64,000 nucleotides of DNA from an uncultured Pelagibacteraceae bacterium (GCA_902610585.1 CACLWE010000008.1:1-64000), one strand, 5' to 3'; positions 48,654 to 57,261 are shown, numbered from the stretch's first letter. Translations and numbers: made by a program. The notes: generated by a model from the letters alone, not told the origin.

Positions 48654-48666
48654 TGACAAAATGTCA
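48654..48666. promoter_or_regulatory. Palindrome upstream of alternative oxidase
   Basis: TGACA-AAA-TGTCA is a perfect 5-base inverted repeat with a 3-base spacer, 57 bases before the oxidase ATG and 19 after tRNA-Glu. Position and symmetry suit a dimeric repressor or activator. It does not match the FNR or NnrR consensus well. No clear -35/-10 pair could be placed beside it. Confidence 0.3.
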
Positions 48667-48722
48667 GTAAAACATCCATTTTATAGTATTTAATTTCTAT
48701 AAATAAATATTATCTATTTAGT

Positions 48723-49391
48723 ATGAACGAAATGATTAAGCACTATAAACCGGTAAACAATAGTGACCGTATAGCTCTATTATTTACAAAAGCCCTCCGT
48801 CTTTTCGCTGATCTTTTCTTTAAAAAACGTTACGGGCACAGAGCGGTTATATTAGAGACTGTAGCAGCTGTCCCTGGAATGGTTGCCGGCATGCTTAATC
48901 ATTTAAAAAGCCTTAGAAATATGGAGCAAGATAGAGGCTGGATCAAAACACTTTTAGATGAAGCTGAGAACGAAAGAATGCATTTAATGACTTTTATTAA
49001 TATTGCAAAGCCATCAGTTTTTGAGAGATTTTTGGTGATAATGGTGCAAGGAATATTTTTTAATCTTTATTTTGTAATGTATTTAGTTTCACCTCGTACC
49101 TGCCATAGGATTGTGGGATATTTTGAGGAGCAAGCAATTATAAGTTACACAGAATATTTAGATGAAATTGAAAATGGAAATATTGAAAACGTTAAAGCAC
49201 CTCAGATAGCAATTGATTATTGGGGTTTATCACAGTTTGCAAAATTAAAAGATGTTATCATTGCCGTTAGAAACGATGAGATGGGTCACCGTGATGTTAA
49301 CCATGAATTTGTAACACTTATTGATCAAAAAGATCATAAAGAGACTTATACAGATTCAAGGGAAATACTCTCAAAAGATAATACTAAATAA
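48723..49391 (+). CDS. aox: Alternative oxidase (ubiquinol oxidase, non-electrogenic)
   Basis: A di-iron, cyanide-resistant quinol oxidase that reduces oxygen to water without pumping protons. The 222-residue protein has all ligand motifs in order: E45 in [11 protein letters not shown]84 and H87 in NERMHLM, the EE pair at 135-136 in YFEEQA, and E186 and H189 in [11 protein letters not shown]. Two hydrophobic helices (about 43-60 and 103-122) anchor it in one leaflet. Length is typical for bacterial forms. A palindrome lies upstream. The next gene starts 7 bases after its stop. Confidence 0.93.
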   Translation: MNEMIKHYKPVNNSDRIALLFTKALRLFADLFFKKRYGHRAVILETVAAVPGMVAGMLNHLKSLRNMEQDRGWIKTLLDEAENERMHLMTFINIAKPSVFERFLVIMVQGIFFNLYFVMYLVSPRTCHRIVGYFEEQAIISYTEYLDEIENGNIENVKAPQIAIDYWGLSQFAKLKDVIIAVRNDEMGHRDVNHEFVTLIDQKDHKETYTDSREILSKDNTK

Positions 49392-49398
49392 GTTTATA

Positions 49399-49812
49399 AT
49401 GTTGGAATTTGGAATTTTTCTACATTCTTTAATTATTGGATTTATGATTTTTTTTATGTCTGTTGTAACCCCATCTGTATTTTCAATTTTAAATGAAGAT
49501 GAGGCAGGCAAGTTATTACGAGTTATTTTTCCCAGAATGTTCATTTATGGGTTAATCATTACTATTTTATCGTGTGCTGTTTTTTTTGTAATTAGTGTAA
49601 TTGATTTTCTAATTATATCGTTGGTTTCCGCTGCTTTCTTTTTAATCAATCTCATTTATCTAACTCCTAGAATCAATATTTATAGAGATAAATATAAAGG
49701 TGGTATCGTTGAGGCTGAAAAAAAATTTAAAATGCTTCATTTTTTCTCAGTGGTTTTATTTATTTCACAGCTTTTTGGGTCTATCTTTATTGTATTTGTA
49801 TATTTTTATTAG
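49399..49812 (+). CDS. DUF4149-like membrane protein
   Basis: A 137-residue protein with four hydrophobic helices. It has the pattern of DUF4149/TMEM205-like proteins: VVTPSVFSIL near 22-31, LLRVIFPRMFIYG near 39-51, LIYLTPRINIYRDKY near 85-99 and KKFKMLHFFSVVLF near 108-121. I start at the ATG at 49399, because a longer frame would overlap the oxidase gene by 70 bases. No function is known. Family call is moderate. Confidence 0.65.
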   Translation: MLEFGIFLHSLIIGFMIFFMSVVTPSVFSILNEDEAGKLLRVIFPRMFIYGLIITILSCAVFFVISVIDFLIISLVSAAFFLINLIYLTPRINIYRDKYKGGIVEAEKKFKMLHFFSVVLFISQLFGSIFIVFVYFY

Positions 49813-49821
49813 GAGGACAAT

Positions 49822-50004
49822 ATGAAAATTTTAAAAACATTTGAAGATGCAAAGCTAATTATAGTTGATCTTGAGGTCAATCTAGGTAATCAGAAAAGAA
49901 GTGCTCCAACCTTGTGCGCGCAGTATGATGGAAAAATTATTCCCCTAAGTACAGCTCATGATGGAAGACCTATACTTATGAATATAGATAATGCGATTGA
50001 GTAA
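49822..50004 (+). CDS. Small conserved-looking protein of unknown function
   Basis: A 60-residue soluble protein not recognised from any family. It has no signal or membrane segment; the composition is ordinary, with one cysteine (CAQYDG). The AGGAGGA ribosome site seven bases before the ATG is strong, and the codon pattern looks coding, so I think it is real. It follows the DUF4149-like gene by nine bases and ends 10 bases from the convergent photolyase-like gene. Confidence 0.55.
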   Translation: MKILKTFEDAKLIIVDLEVNLGNQKRSAPTLCAQYDGKIIPLSTAHDGRPILMNIDNAIE

Positions 50005-50014
50005 ATAAATTTGC

Positions 50015-51493
50015 TTAGCTTGTATGCTCTCTGATAAAAATTTCTGCCTTCTGTAGTATTCTTCTCTTTCGATCCTGTTTCATTTTATCAAATACATTTA
50101 CCATCATATTTAGTCTTGGGTTGCTACTGAAGAACTTTCTATTTTTATTGATAAATCTCCAATATAAACCATCGACAGTCTCACACCATTCTCCTTTTTT
50201 GAAGTCCATCATTTTCAAATAATAGCTTGAACCACAAATATATGGTTTGGTTGCGAAGATGCCTCCATCACTAAATAGTCCCATCCCATAGACATTTGGC
50301 ACCATCACCCATTCAGAGGAGTCAGCAAACATTTCCATAAACCATTTATAGACATATTTTGGGTGTATTTCACACAAGTTCATTAAACTAGACAGTATCA
50401 TTAGCCGTTCAATATGATGCGTCCAACCAAAATTAAGAGCATTTTTAATTGAATGATCTAGCGGGGGTATACCTGTTTCAGCAGTATACCAATCATTTTT
50501 GAGTTTTCTTTTATGATTAAAAAAATTAGATGATTCCATTTTAGGCGAGTAGTTATGATAAATACCTCTCATAAATTCTCGCCATCCAATAACTTGTCTA
50601 ATGTATCCCTCAAGTGAATTTATACTTATCTTTCCTTTATATTTTTTTAATCTATTAATTATTTCTTGGGGTGTAATCAATCCTATATTAATAAGTGGGC
50701 TTAATGCGCTATGAAACAGGATATTATCTCTTTGACTTACTGCGTCTTCGTAGTCTCCAAATAAATTCAGTTTATTTTTAATGAAATCGTCCAGCCAATC
50801 TGAAGCATCTTTATGTGTTGTTGGTAGCCAAAAGTTATTTGTACTACCAGGGTGCTTTTTAAATTTTTCTTCTATGAAGTTTTTTAAATGTTTTGTGTGT
50901 TTGGTTTCACTTGATTTAGGTTGTTTTGGAAGTTTTAGGTCTTGTGGGAGTTTTTTTCTATTATCTTTATCAAAGCTCCATTTGCCGCCGAGAGGTTTTC
51001 CGTTTTCAATTAGTAAGTCAAATTTTAATCTACTTTCTTTATAATAAGTTGCCATGAAAGGCTTTTTTTGTTTTGACAGATATTTTTTAAAATCATCACG
51101 TGAATTAAGAAACATAGGTGTTTGTATTACATTATGCTCAAGATTTTTTTGAATAATAAATTTTTTAATACTTTTTTCGAATGGCGTATCTTCAATTTCA
51201 AAGTGGCTTACTTTATTTATTTTATGTTTTTTTATAGATTTTTCTAATTTATCTTCGTATTTTTTTTCAAAATTGTTTTGACAGTCATAATAGTCAACTG
51301 AAAAACCTTTCTTGATTAATAAATCTCGGTAACTTCTCATAGAGGAGAGAAACTGAAGAATTTTTAACTTATGATGTTTTTCATACGAACACAGACCAAG
51401 ATCCTCACACATGAATATCTTATTCTTTTTATATTTACTTAGATGTTTTGGATCAAAAAGCTGATTTCCTAGAATAATAAAAAGATCGCTCAT
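50015..51493 (-). CDS. Cryptochrome/photolyase-related protein (FeS-BCP / PhrB-like family)
   Basis: A 492-residue flavoprotein of the bacterial cryptochrome and (6-4) photolyase family. It has FIILGNQLFDP near 5-15, KKPFMATYYKESRLKFD near 138, IRQVIGWREFMRGIY near 295-310, and SSEWVMVPNVYGMGLFSDGG near 392-411. Only C437 (WCETVDGLYW) appears to match one of the four iron-sulfur ligands of Agrobacterium PhrB; the CxxC pair and the first cysteine are missing. So the FAD domain seems intact and the cluster probably lost. It lies 15 bases after gpx. Confidence 0.82.
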   Translation of the reverse strand: MSDLFIILGNQLFDPKHLSKYKKNKIFMCEDLGLCSYEKHHKLKILQFLSSMRSYRDLLIKKGFSVDYYDCQNNFEKKYEDKLEKSIKKHKINKVSHFEIEDTPFEKSIKKFIIQKNLEHNVIQTPMFLNSRDDFKKYLSKQKKPFMATYYKESRLKFDLLIENGKPLGGKWSFDKDNRKKLPQDLKLPKQPKSSETKHTKHLKNFIEEKFKKHPGSTNNFWLPTTHKDASDWLDDFIKNKLNLFGDYEDAVSQRDNILFHSALSPLINIGLITPQEIINRLKKYKGKISINSLEGYIRQVIGWREFMRGIYHNYSPKMESSNFFNHKRKLKNDWYTAETGIPPLDHSIKNALNFGWTHHIERLMILSSLMNLCEIHPKYVYKWFMEMFADSSEWVMVPNVYGMGLFSDGGIFATKPYICGSSYYLKMMDFKKGEWCETVDGLYWRFINKNRKFFSSNPRLNMMVNVFDKMKQDRKRRILQKAEIFIREHTS

Positions 51494-51508
51494 AAGTAAT
51501 TAAAAGAA

Positions 51509-52054
51509 TTAAAGCTGAAGAGCTTTTTCTATTTCACTTATAAATTTTTTAGAGGACGGACGAGTTAATGCCGTATAGCCTGCAATTGCATTACCATCTT
51601 TGCCTATTATAATTTTATGAAAATTCCACCTAGGAACTCCTCCGATAAAACCTAGTTCTTTTTTGGACCATTTGAAAAATGGATGAGCATCTTTACCTTT
51701 GACAACATTTTTTTCTGTAAGTGGAAACGTTATACTAAAAGTACTTTCACAAAATTCTTTTACTTCACTATTTGTACCTGACTCTTGATTTCCAAAATCA
51801 TTTGATGGGACACCCAATACAACCAGACCTTGATCTTTATAGTCATCATAAAGTTTTTGTAGCCCATCGTATTGATAAGTAAAACCGCATAAACTTGCAG
51901 TGTTTACAACGACAAGCGTTTTACCCTTGTAGTCTGACAGGTTAATCACATCTTTTTCATTAATATCTTTAAAAGAATAACTATATGCATTTTCTGACAT
52001 TGAGGATCCTGTGTTTAAGAGAAATATAAGGCAAAAAGTTAAAAAAACTCTCAT
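51509..52054 (-). CDS. Glutathione peroxidase-like protein, exported
   Basis: A thiol peroxidase of the glutathione peroxidase family. The 181-residue protein starts with a signal peptide (hydrophobic to about 16), so it probably acts in the periplasm. The catalytic residues are C56 in NTASLCGFTYQY, Q90 in DFGNQESG, and W143/N144 in PRWNFHK. Active-site cysteine replaces selenocysteine. It starts six bases after nhaD ends and is read in the same direction. Confidence 0.88.
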   Translation of the reverse strand: MRVFLTFCLIFLLNTGSSMSENAYSYSFKDINEKDVINLSDYKGKTLVVVNTASLCGFTYQYDGLQKLYDDYKDQGLVVLGVPSNDFGNQESGTNSEVKEFCESTFSITFPLTEKNVVKGKDAHPFFKWSKKELGFIGGVPRWNFHKIIIGKDGNAIAGYTALTRPSSKKFISEIEKALQL

Positions 52055-52060
52055 TCTGAG

Positions 52061-53353
52061 TTAAAAATTTATCAATATATGCACATAGACACTTGCAAAG
52101 TATCCAATTGCAATAATTGGTGTCCATTTTAAATGACCAAAGAAAGTATACATACCTCTTGACTGACCCATTAAAGCAACGCCTGCTGCAGATCCAATAG
52201 ACAACATACTGCCGCCAACACCAGCGGTTAAAGTAACAAGCAGCCATTGTGAGTCTGGCATCGCAGGTTCCATTGTTAATACTGCAAACATCACTGGAAT
52301 ATTATCCACAATAGCTGAGAGTATGCCAACTAAGACATTGGCAGTAGTTGCACCCAAGTCTGTGTACATAAATTCTGATACGTATTCTAGATAGCCTATG
52401 AAGCCCAGGCCTCCAACAGACAGAATTACACCAAAGAAAAATAATAATGTATCCCACTCAACACGAGCAACATTCTCGAAGAAGTCATATTTTTGCTCCT
52501 CAATGTCTTTAACACTAATTTTAATATAAAAACTGTAGAGCTGTAAGTATGCCAGACCAGTCATCATTCCAAACACTGGAGGAAGATGTAAAAAATTATG
52601 AAAACTTACAGCAGTCACAATTGTTAAAAGACCAAGTAGAATAATTGTCTTTCCGCCATATTTGATTGTTACGCTTGTCTCTGCAACATCGGGCTTATGA
52701 TCTGAAACAAAAAAGTGCATTATGCTTGCAGGAATAATATAATTCACAACAGATGGAATAACCAAAGCAAAGAATTGTAAAAAGTCTAATTGACCAGCTT
52801 GCCATACCATTAAAGTTGTAATATCGCCAAAAGGACTAAATGCACCACCTGCATTTGCAGCAACAACAATATTCACGCAGGCTAATCCAACAAACTTAGG
52901 ACTTGATGAACCCACAGCTACTACAACCGCACATAACACTAAAGCAGTTGTTAGATTATCAGCTAATGGAGACAAGAAAAATGCTAATACGCCTGTAATC
53001 CAGAATAATTGTCTGTAACTAAATTGATTTTTAATCAACCACGACTTAAGAGAATTGAACACATTGCGTTCTTCAAGAGCATTTATATATGTCATTGCAA
53101 CTAAGAGGAAAAAAGCAAGTTCTGTATATTCTAGAAAGCTGTGTCTAATTTCATGTTCAACCATTTCGTAATGAGGAGTGATGGAATACGCAATTGCAAT
53201 CATTCCCCATATTAAGCCAGCCGCAAGTACAACCGGTTTTGATTTTCTTAAATGAGTGAATTCTTCTGCCATCACAAATGCATAAGCGATGACAAAGACA
53301 ACTAAAGCTGAGAAACCAGCCCAGTGATAGGTTAAATCTAATGAGTGTTCCAT
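52061..53353 (-). CDS. nhaD: NhaD-family Na+/H+ antiporter
   Basis: A 430-residue polytopic membrane protein of the ion transporter superfamily. Marks include LSPLADNLTTALVLCAV near 127, NAGGAFSPFGDITTLMVW near 165-182, and DNIPVMFAVL near 346. It should exchange Na+ for H+, as in marine and haloalkaliphilic relatives. It begins inside the last 16 bases of thiP, so it is probably co-transcribed with the thiamine genes. Confidence 0.9.
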   Translation of the reverse strand: MEHSLDLTYHWAGFSALVVFVIAYAFVMAEEFTHLRKSKPVVLAAGLIWGMIAIAYSITPHYEMVEHEIRHSFLEYTELAFFLLVAMTYINALEERNVFNSLKSWLIKNQFSYRQLFWITGVLAFFLSPLADNLTTALVLCAVVVAVGSSSPKFVGLACVNIVVAANAGGAFSPFGDITTLMVWQAGQLDFLQFFALVIPSVVNYIIPASIMHFFVSDHKPDVAETSVTIKYGGKTIILLGLLTIVTAVSFHNFLHLPPVFGMMTGLAYLQLYSFYIKISVKDIEEQKYDFFENVARVEWDTLLFFFGVILSVGGLGFIGYLEYVSEFMYTDLGATTANVLVGILSAIVDNIPVMFAVLTMEPAMPDSQWLLVTLTAGVGGSMLSIGSAAGVALMGQSRGMYTFFGHLKWTPIIAIGYFASVYVHILINF

Positions 53354-54882
53354 AACTTACCTTTCATAAATACGTATGAAGCTCCAAAGTAACAGATGCA
53401 AAACATTAGCAATATTAGAGAAACTGAATATGCTTCATCCATCCTATAACTTCCCATAAGTCTATATATTGTTTGAGTTAGAGTTGACAAGCTATTCGTA
53501 CCAAAAAAGGAAATGATAACGAGATCACTTGCAGATAGTATTGAAGATACTGAGAAAGCGGTAATTATTGGTACTTTTAGTCTAGGAAAATCAATAATTA
53601 GAAATCTCTGTAATCCATACATGTTGATACTTTTTGAGATGTCTTCATTCTCATGCGTAACTTTAAAGTAAGACGGTGCTAGAAAGTTATATGTAAATGG
53701 CAGTGAAAAAATTGCATTTAGAACGATAACAATAAGAATATTCGGTATATCAAACAAGCTGATTTTAAATAATAAAATATAATATCCAACAGCCATTACA
53801 ACTGGCGAAAATATAATAAGTGAATAAATCAATATTTCTGTAAAATATTTTTTGCGATAGATCAAATTAAGGTAGTTGAGAGTTACAAAAACTGAAATAG
53901 TTCCTGAAAAAAAACAAATCACAAATGTGTTATTTATTGCATGCCATAAATATGATGATGAAAATATATTTATTAGTTCTTTATTGAATCCATTTAAGAT
54001 TATGAAGCATATCGGAGAAAAAATGAAAATAGATATCAGTATTATGAATATAATTTCAAAATAGACAGAAAATCCTCTTTTTTTATTTTCATAAAAATTT
54101 CTTTGTTCATCAATTATAAAATTTGAACTTTTAAAACTTTTAAAGAAAGCAGCGTATATGAAAAGACATATTGATAATTGTATAAGCAATAAATTTAGGG
54201 CTGCATCAAAATCATTATTAAAAATTACTGAATAATAAATCGCTACTTCTAAAGTTGAATATTTTGGGCTTCCACCCAGAATTAAAACTGGGGTAAAGCT
54301 TACAAAGCATATAAAAAAGACAATAACAAAGAGACTGGGTATATTTTTTTTTATAATAGGCCATTCAATAGCAAAGAAAATTCCTATCTTGTCCAAAGAC
54401 ATTTGTTTTGCAAGCATATATTCATTTGAACTGATATCATTTAGACTTTGAAATATAATTCTTGTTATTAATGGAGTGTTTAAAATTGTATGACCAAGTA
54501 ATATGCCAATTATTCCATAAATAGAAAAATATTGTCCGTAAAATGTTAGGATTCCAAATATTGATAGTATTGTTGGCAATACAAATAAAATTGACAAAAA
54601 ATTTACGATAAGTTTTATGGTTTTATGATGCCTGTGCCTTATTAATAAAAGTGCAAATACGGAACCTATTAATATAGAGCAAAAGGCAGAGGCAAATGAT
54701 TGAAAGATTGTAAAAAAAATAATGGTAAAATAATAATTTGAGAAATTAAGTGTGAAACTAAAATTATAATAATAAACTAAACTAAATACAGGCAACACAA
54801 CTGCCGCTAAAACGAGAAAAAAAACTCCTATTGGAATTAGATCTTTTATATTAGCCTGCAATAGTCTCAAGCCAAGTTTCAA
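53338..54882 (-). CDS. thiP: Thiamine ABC transporter permease ThiP
   Basis: The inner-membrane part of the thiamine/TPP importer. The 514-residue protein has about 12 hydrophobic segments in two homologous permease halves (about 1-250 and 260-514), as in other ThiP proteins of this length. The EAA-like loops are near 150-170 and 400-430. It overlaps thiB by 32 bases. No thiQ ATPase gene lies in the cluster; the next gene in line is nhaD. Confidence 0.88.
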   Translation of the reverse strand: MKLGLRLLQANIKDLIPIGVFFLVLAAVVLPVFSLVYYYNFSFTLNFSNYYFTIIFFTIFQSFASAFCSILIGSVFALLLIRHRHHKTIKLIVNFLSILFVLPTILSIFGILTFYGQYFSIYGIIGILLGHTILNTPLITRIIFQSLNDISSNEYMLAKQMSLDKIGIFFAIEWPIIKKNIPSLFVIVFFICFVSFTPVLILGGSPKYSTLEVAIYYSVIFNNDFDAALNLLLIQLSICLFIYAAFFKSFKSSNFIIDEQRNFYENKKRGFSVYFEIIFIILISIFIFSPICFIILNGFNKELINIFSSSYLWHAINNTFVICFFSGTISVFVTLNYLNLIYRKKYFTEILIYSLIIFSPVVMAVGYYILLFKISLFDIPNILIVIVLNAIFSLPFTYNFLAPSYFKVTHENEDISKSINMYGLQRFLIIDFPRLKVPIITAFSVSSILSASDLVIISFFGTNSLSTLTQTIYRLMGSYRMDEAYSVSLILLMFCICYFGASYVFMKGKLWNTH

Positions 54883-55747
54883 TTAATGGTTCAGACTCTA
54901 GAAATACTTTATAATCAATTTCTTTTGGTTTTATCAAACTTTTCATTTTATCTGGAACTAGTTCAGTTTTATCAACTGATGGATACATAATGTTCATTGA
55001 AGAAATTATTTTTTGAATTTCATCCTCAATAATGAAATCTATAAATTTTTTTGCAAGTTTTTGATTCATTGACTCCTCTCGAACATAAACAATCTCCCTT
55101 GTGGCTAAGTGACCCTCAGTAAAATTAAGTGACTTGTATTTGTATTCATTTTCATATTCTTGGTGATAAAATGGTGAAGTGCTATAACTCAAAACAAGGT
55201 CTGCATTTCCTTCAAGAAAAATTCCATAAGCCTCAGACCATCCTGGTGAGTATGTTATTATATTCTGATCTAATTGTTTTAACTTAATAGAGAAGTCATT
55301 TTTAAATATTGATTTCATCCACCTTAACAAACCAATGCCAACTGGACTTGTACGAGGATCTTGCACAACGATTTTAAGATCTTCACGATTTACCAACTCC
55401 TCAAAAGTTTTGGGTGGGTTAGTTAGTTTACTACTGTCATAAATAAACGAAAAGAAACCATGATCATACTCATGCCAATCTTCAATTGAATAATCAAATT
55501 CGTGCATTTCTACGCCAAGAATCACATCCTTTCCATTCAGAAAAATCTCATTATTTAAAGTACCTGCCTGACTGGTTGAGATGAATTGAAGATCGCAATT
55601 GCAAATTTCTTCAAACTTTCCTTCTATAATAGGTCCTGGCCCCCAATCAGCTGAGAAAGAGTCGTAGGTTCCAACAACTAATTTTTCTTGGGCAAAGGAG
55701 CTGTTTAAAAAAATAAAGAAAAATAAAACTATTGATATTTTTTGCAT
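54851..55747 (-). CDS. thiB: Thiamine ABC transporter substrate-binding protein ThiB
   Basis: Periplasmic binding protein for thiamine and its phosphates. The 298-residue protein has a signal peptide (about 1-19, ending SFAQ), then KLVVGTYDSFSADWGPGP near 22-39, VVQDPRTSPVG near 132-142, and YSTSPFYH near 190. It is a little shorter than the E. coli protein. The gene is led by a TPP riboswitch whose end contains the GGAGG ribosome site, five bases before the ATG. Confidence 0.92.
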   Translation of the reverse strand: MQKISIVLFFFIFLNSSFAQEKLVVGTYDSFSADWGPGPIIEGKFEEICNCDLQFISTSQAGTLNNEIFLNGKDVILGVEMHEFDYSIEDWHEYDHGFFSFIYDSSKLTNPPKTFEELVNREDLKIVVQDPRTSPVGIGLLRWMKSIFKNDFSIKLKQLDQNIITYSPGWSEAYGIFLEGNADLVLSYSTSPFYHQEYENEYKYKSLNFTEGHLATREIVYVREESMNQKLAKKFIDFIIEDEIQKIISSMNIMYPSVDKTELVPDKMKSLIKPKEIDYKVFLESEPLIETWLETIAG

Positions 55748-55748
55748 A

Positions 55749-55828
55749 TTTCCTCCGCTAGCATTATCTAGATCAGGTTTTGGGTCGTTCCATTATCTGG
55801 AACCTCTCAGCAATAGCTCCCCATAATC
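55749..55828 (-). promoter_or_regulatory. TPP (THI-box) riboswitch
   Basis: Read on the minus strand, the region holds the conserved aptamer blocks in order: GGGGAGC, then GCTGAGAGG (55812-55804), then GACCC, then ACCTGATCTAGATAATGC near 55777-55760, then AGCGGAGGAAA. The last block includes the thiB Shine-Dalgarno sequence, so binding of TPP should hide it: control is most likely at translation. I see no intrinsic terminator between aptamer and gene. Confidence 0.95.
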
Positions 55829-55836
55829 TTCGTTTT

Positions 55837-55866
55837 ATTATATATTTATCATTCATCATTAATCAA
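55837..55866 (-). promoter_or_regulatory. Putative thiB promoter
   Basis: On the minus strand, TTGATT (55866-55861), an 18-base spacer and a perfect TATAAT (55842-55837). Transcription would start near 55830, just at the 5' end of the riboswitch, which supports the placement. The divergent thioesterase gene starts 14 bases beyond the -35 element. Confidence 0.6.
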
Positions 55867-55879
55867 ATATATTTTTGCA

Positions 55880-56314
55880 ATGCAAACTGACATATTAAAA
55901 AATATAAAAAACTATACCAAGGATACTGATCCTGGACCGTTCTCAAAAAATAATGGTTTTCTTTATAATTTAGAACTCGATGGAATTTTTTATAAAGGAT
56001 TTACGGTTGAGGAAATTAATTGCAATAAAGCTGGTATAGCGCATGGAGGCACACTTATTGCATTTGCAGATGGAATTATGGGGTATACTGCTTGGAAAAA
56101 GGATTCATTCCCATGCTTAACTGCTAAATTAAATGCTAATTATGTAGGCCCCGCTCCAAAAGGATCCTGGGTATATGGTTTTGCAGAAATTACTAGAGAG
56201 ACAAAATCAATTTTATTTATGAAGTGTAATTTATTTATAGATGATAAAATTATTTTTACATCAGATGGGATTTTTAAAATTTTAAGAAATCACGGAAAAA
56301 AGGATCCATCTTAA
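55880..56314 (+). CDS. PaaI-like hotdog-fold thioesterase
   Basis: A 144-residue protein of the 4HBT/PaaI thioesterase group, which hydrolyses acyl-CoA esters. Visible are GIAHGGTLIAFADGIMGYTA near 51-70, including the helix with the catalytic aspartate, and LTAKLNANYVGPAPKGSW near 81-98. The substrate is unknown. No ribosome binding site is visible. It is divergent from thiB and followed after two bases by an alpha/beta hydrolase, so the two may work together. Confidence 0.82.
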   Translation: MQTDILKNIKNYTKDTDPGPFSKNNGFLYNLELDGIFYKGFTVEEINCNKAGIAHGGTLIAFADGIMGYTAWKKDSFPCLTAKLNANYVGPAPKGSWVYGFAEITRETKSILFMKCNLFIDDKIIFTSDGIFKILRNHGKKDPS

Positions 56315-56316
56315 CA

Positions 56317-57261
56317 ATGTTTAATAAGAAAAATTTTAAACTTATTAAAAATAAGGATATCGAAATTAATACATATATTGATGGAGAGGGTCCATTAGTT
56401 ATAATGGCACATGGGTGGCCAGAGTCTTGGTATTCTTGGAGACATCAGATTACTTCTCTAGTTAAAAACGGTTTCAAAGTAGCAGTGCCAGATATGAGAG
56501 GTTATGGAAAAACTTCAAAGCCAACTGAAATCGATGCTTACAATATTATGGAGCTCACTTCAGATATTATTGCTATAGCAGATGAGATGAAAGAAGATAA
56601 TTTTTCATTAATTGGACACGACTGGGGAGCACCAGTTGCCTGGAATACGTCATTATATCATCCTGATAGAGTTAATAAAGTTTGCGGAATGAGCGTGCCA
56701 TATTTAGTTTCAAAAATGCCTCCAATTGAAACAATGAAATTTTTATTCAAAGATGTATTTTTTTATATGATTTATTTTCAAGAAGAAGGACGTGTCGAGA
56801 AAGAATTAGAGCTAGACATGAGAAAATCTCTGATTGCAGTATATAGTTCTCTCACAAGTGATGGAGAAGAGTCACAAACTTTTGAACCTAAGCCGTATAC
56901 AGATGAGATGACATTCTTAGACTCACTTGGTGAACATAATAAAATTCCTGAGTTTATGTCAGAAGAGGATTTTGATTTTTATCTTAAAGAATTTACAAAT
57001 GGGGGAATGCGCGGACCAATTAACTGGTATCGAAACATTGACAAAAATTGGGAAATTACAAAAGATACACATGAGAAAAAAATATCACCTCCTTCTTGTT
57101 TTATTGTGGGCGAGCACGATCCTGTGGCTAAATGGAGTTTGATAAATCCAGCCCTACATGAAAACCTTGTCTCAAATCATATAATTAAAAATGCAGGTCA
57201 TTGGGTACAACAGGAGAAGCCTGACGAAGTAAATAATATACTATTAGATTTTCTTAAATAG
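56317..57261 (+). CDS. Alpha/beta hydrolase, epoxide hydrolase-like
   Basis: A 314-residue alpha/beta hydrolase. The oxyanion-hole motif HGWPESWYSWRHQ is near 29-41, the nucleophile aspartate is in LIGHDWGAPVAW near 104, and the catalytic histidine is in NAGHWVQQEKPDEV near 294-307. The aspartate nucleophile and the HGWPE motif fit soluble epoxide hydrolases; haloalkane dehalogenase is a less likely alternative. It has no signal peptide. Confidence 0.82.
   Translation: MFNKKNFKLIKNKDIEINTYIDGEGPLVIMAHGWPESWYSWRHQITSLVKNGFKVAVPDMRGYGKTSKPTEIDAYNIMELTSDIIAIADEMKEDNFSLIGHDWGAPVAWNTSLYHPDRVNKVCGMSVPYLVSKMPPIETMKFLFKDVFFYMIYFQEEGRVEKELELDMRKSLIAVYSSLTSDGEESQTFEPKPYTDEMTFLDSLGEHNKIPEFMSEEDFDFYLKEFTNGGMRGPINWYRNIDKNWEITKDTHEKKISPPSCFIVGEHDPVAKWSLINPALHENLVSNHIIKNAGHWVQQEKPDEVNNILLDFLK

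Noticed and set aside
49321-49398. N-terminal extension of the DUF4149-like protein by 26 residues.
   Set aside because: It would overlap the alternative oxidase gene by 70 bases; the ATG at 49399 fits the family start.
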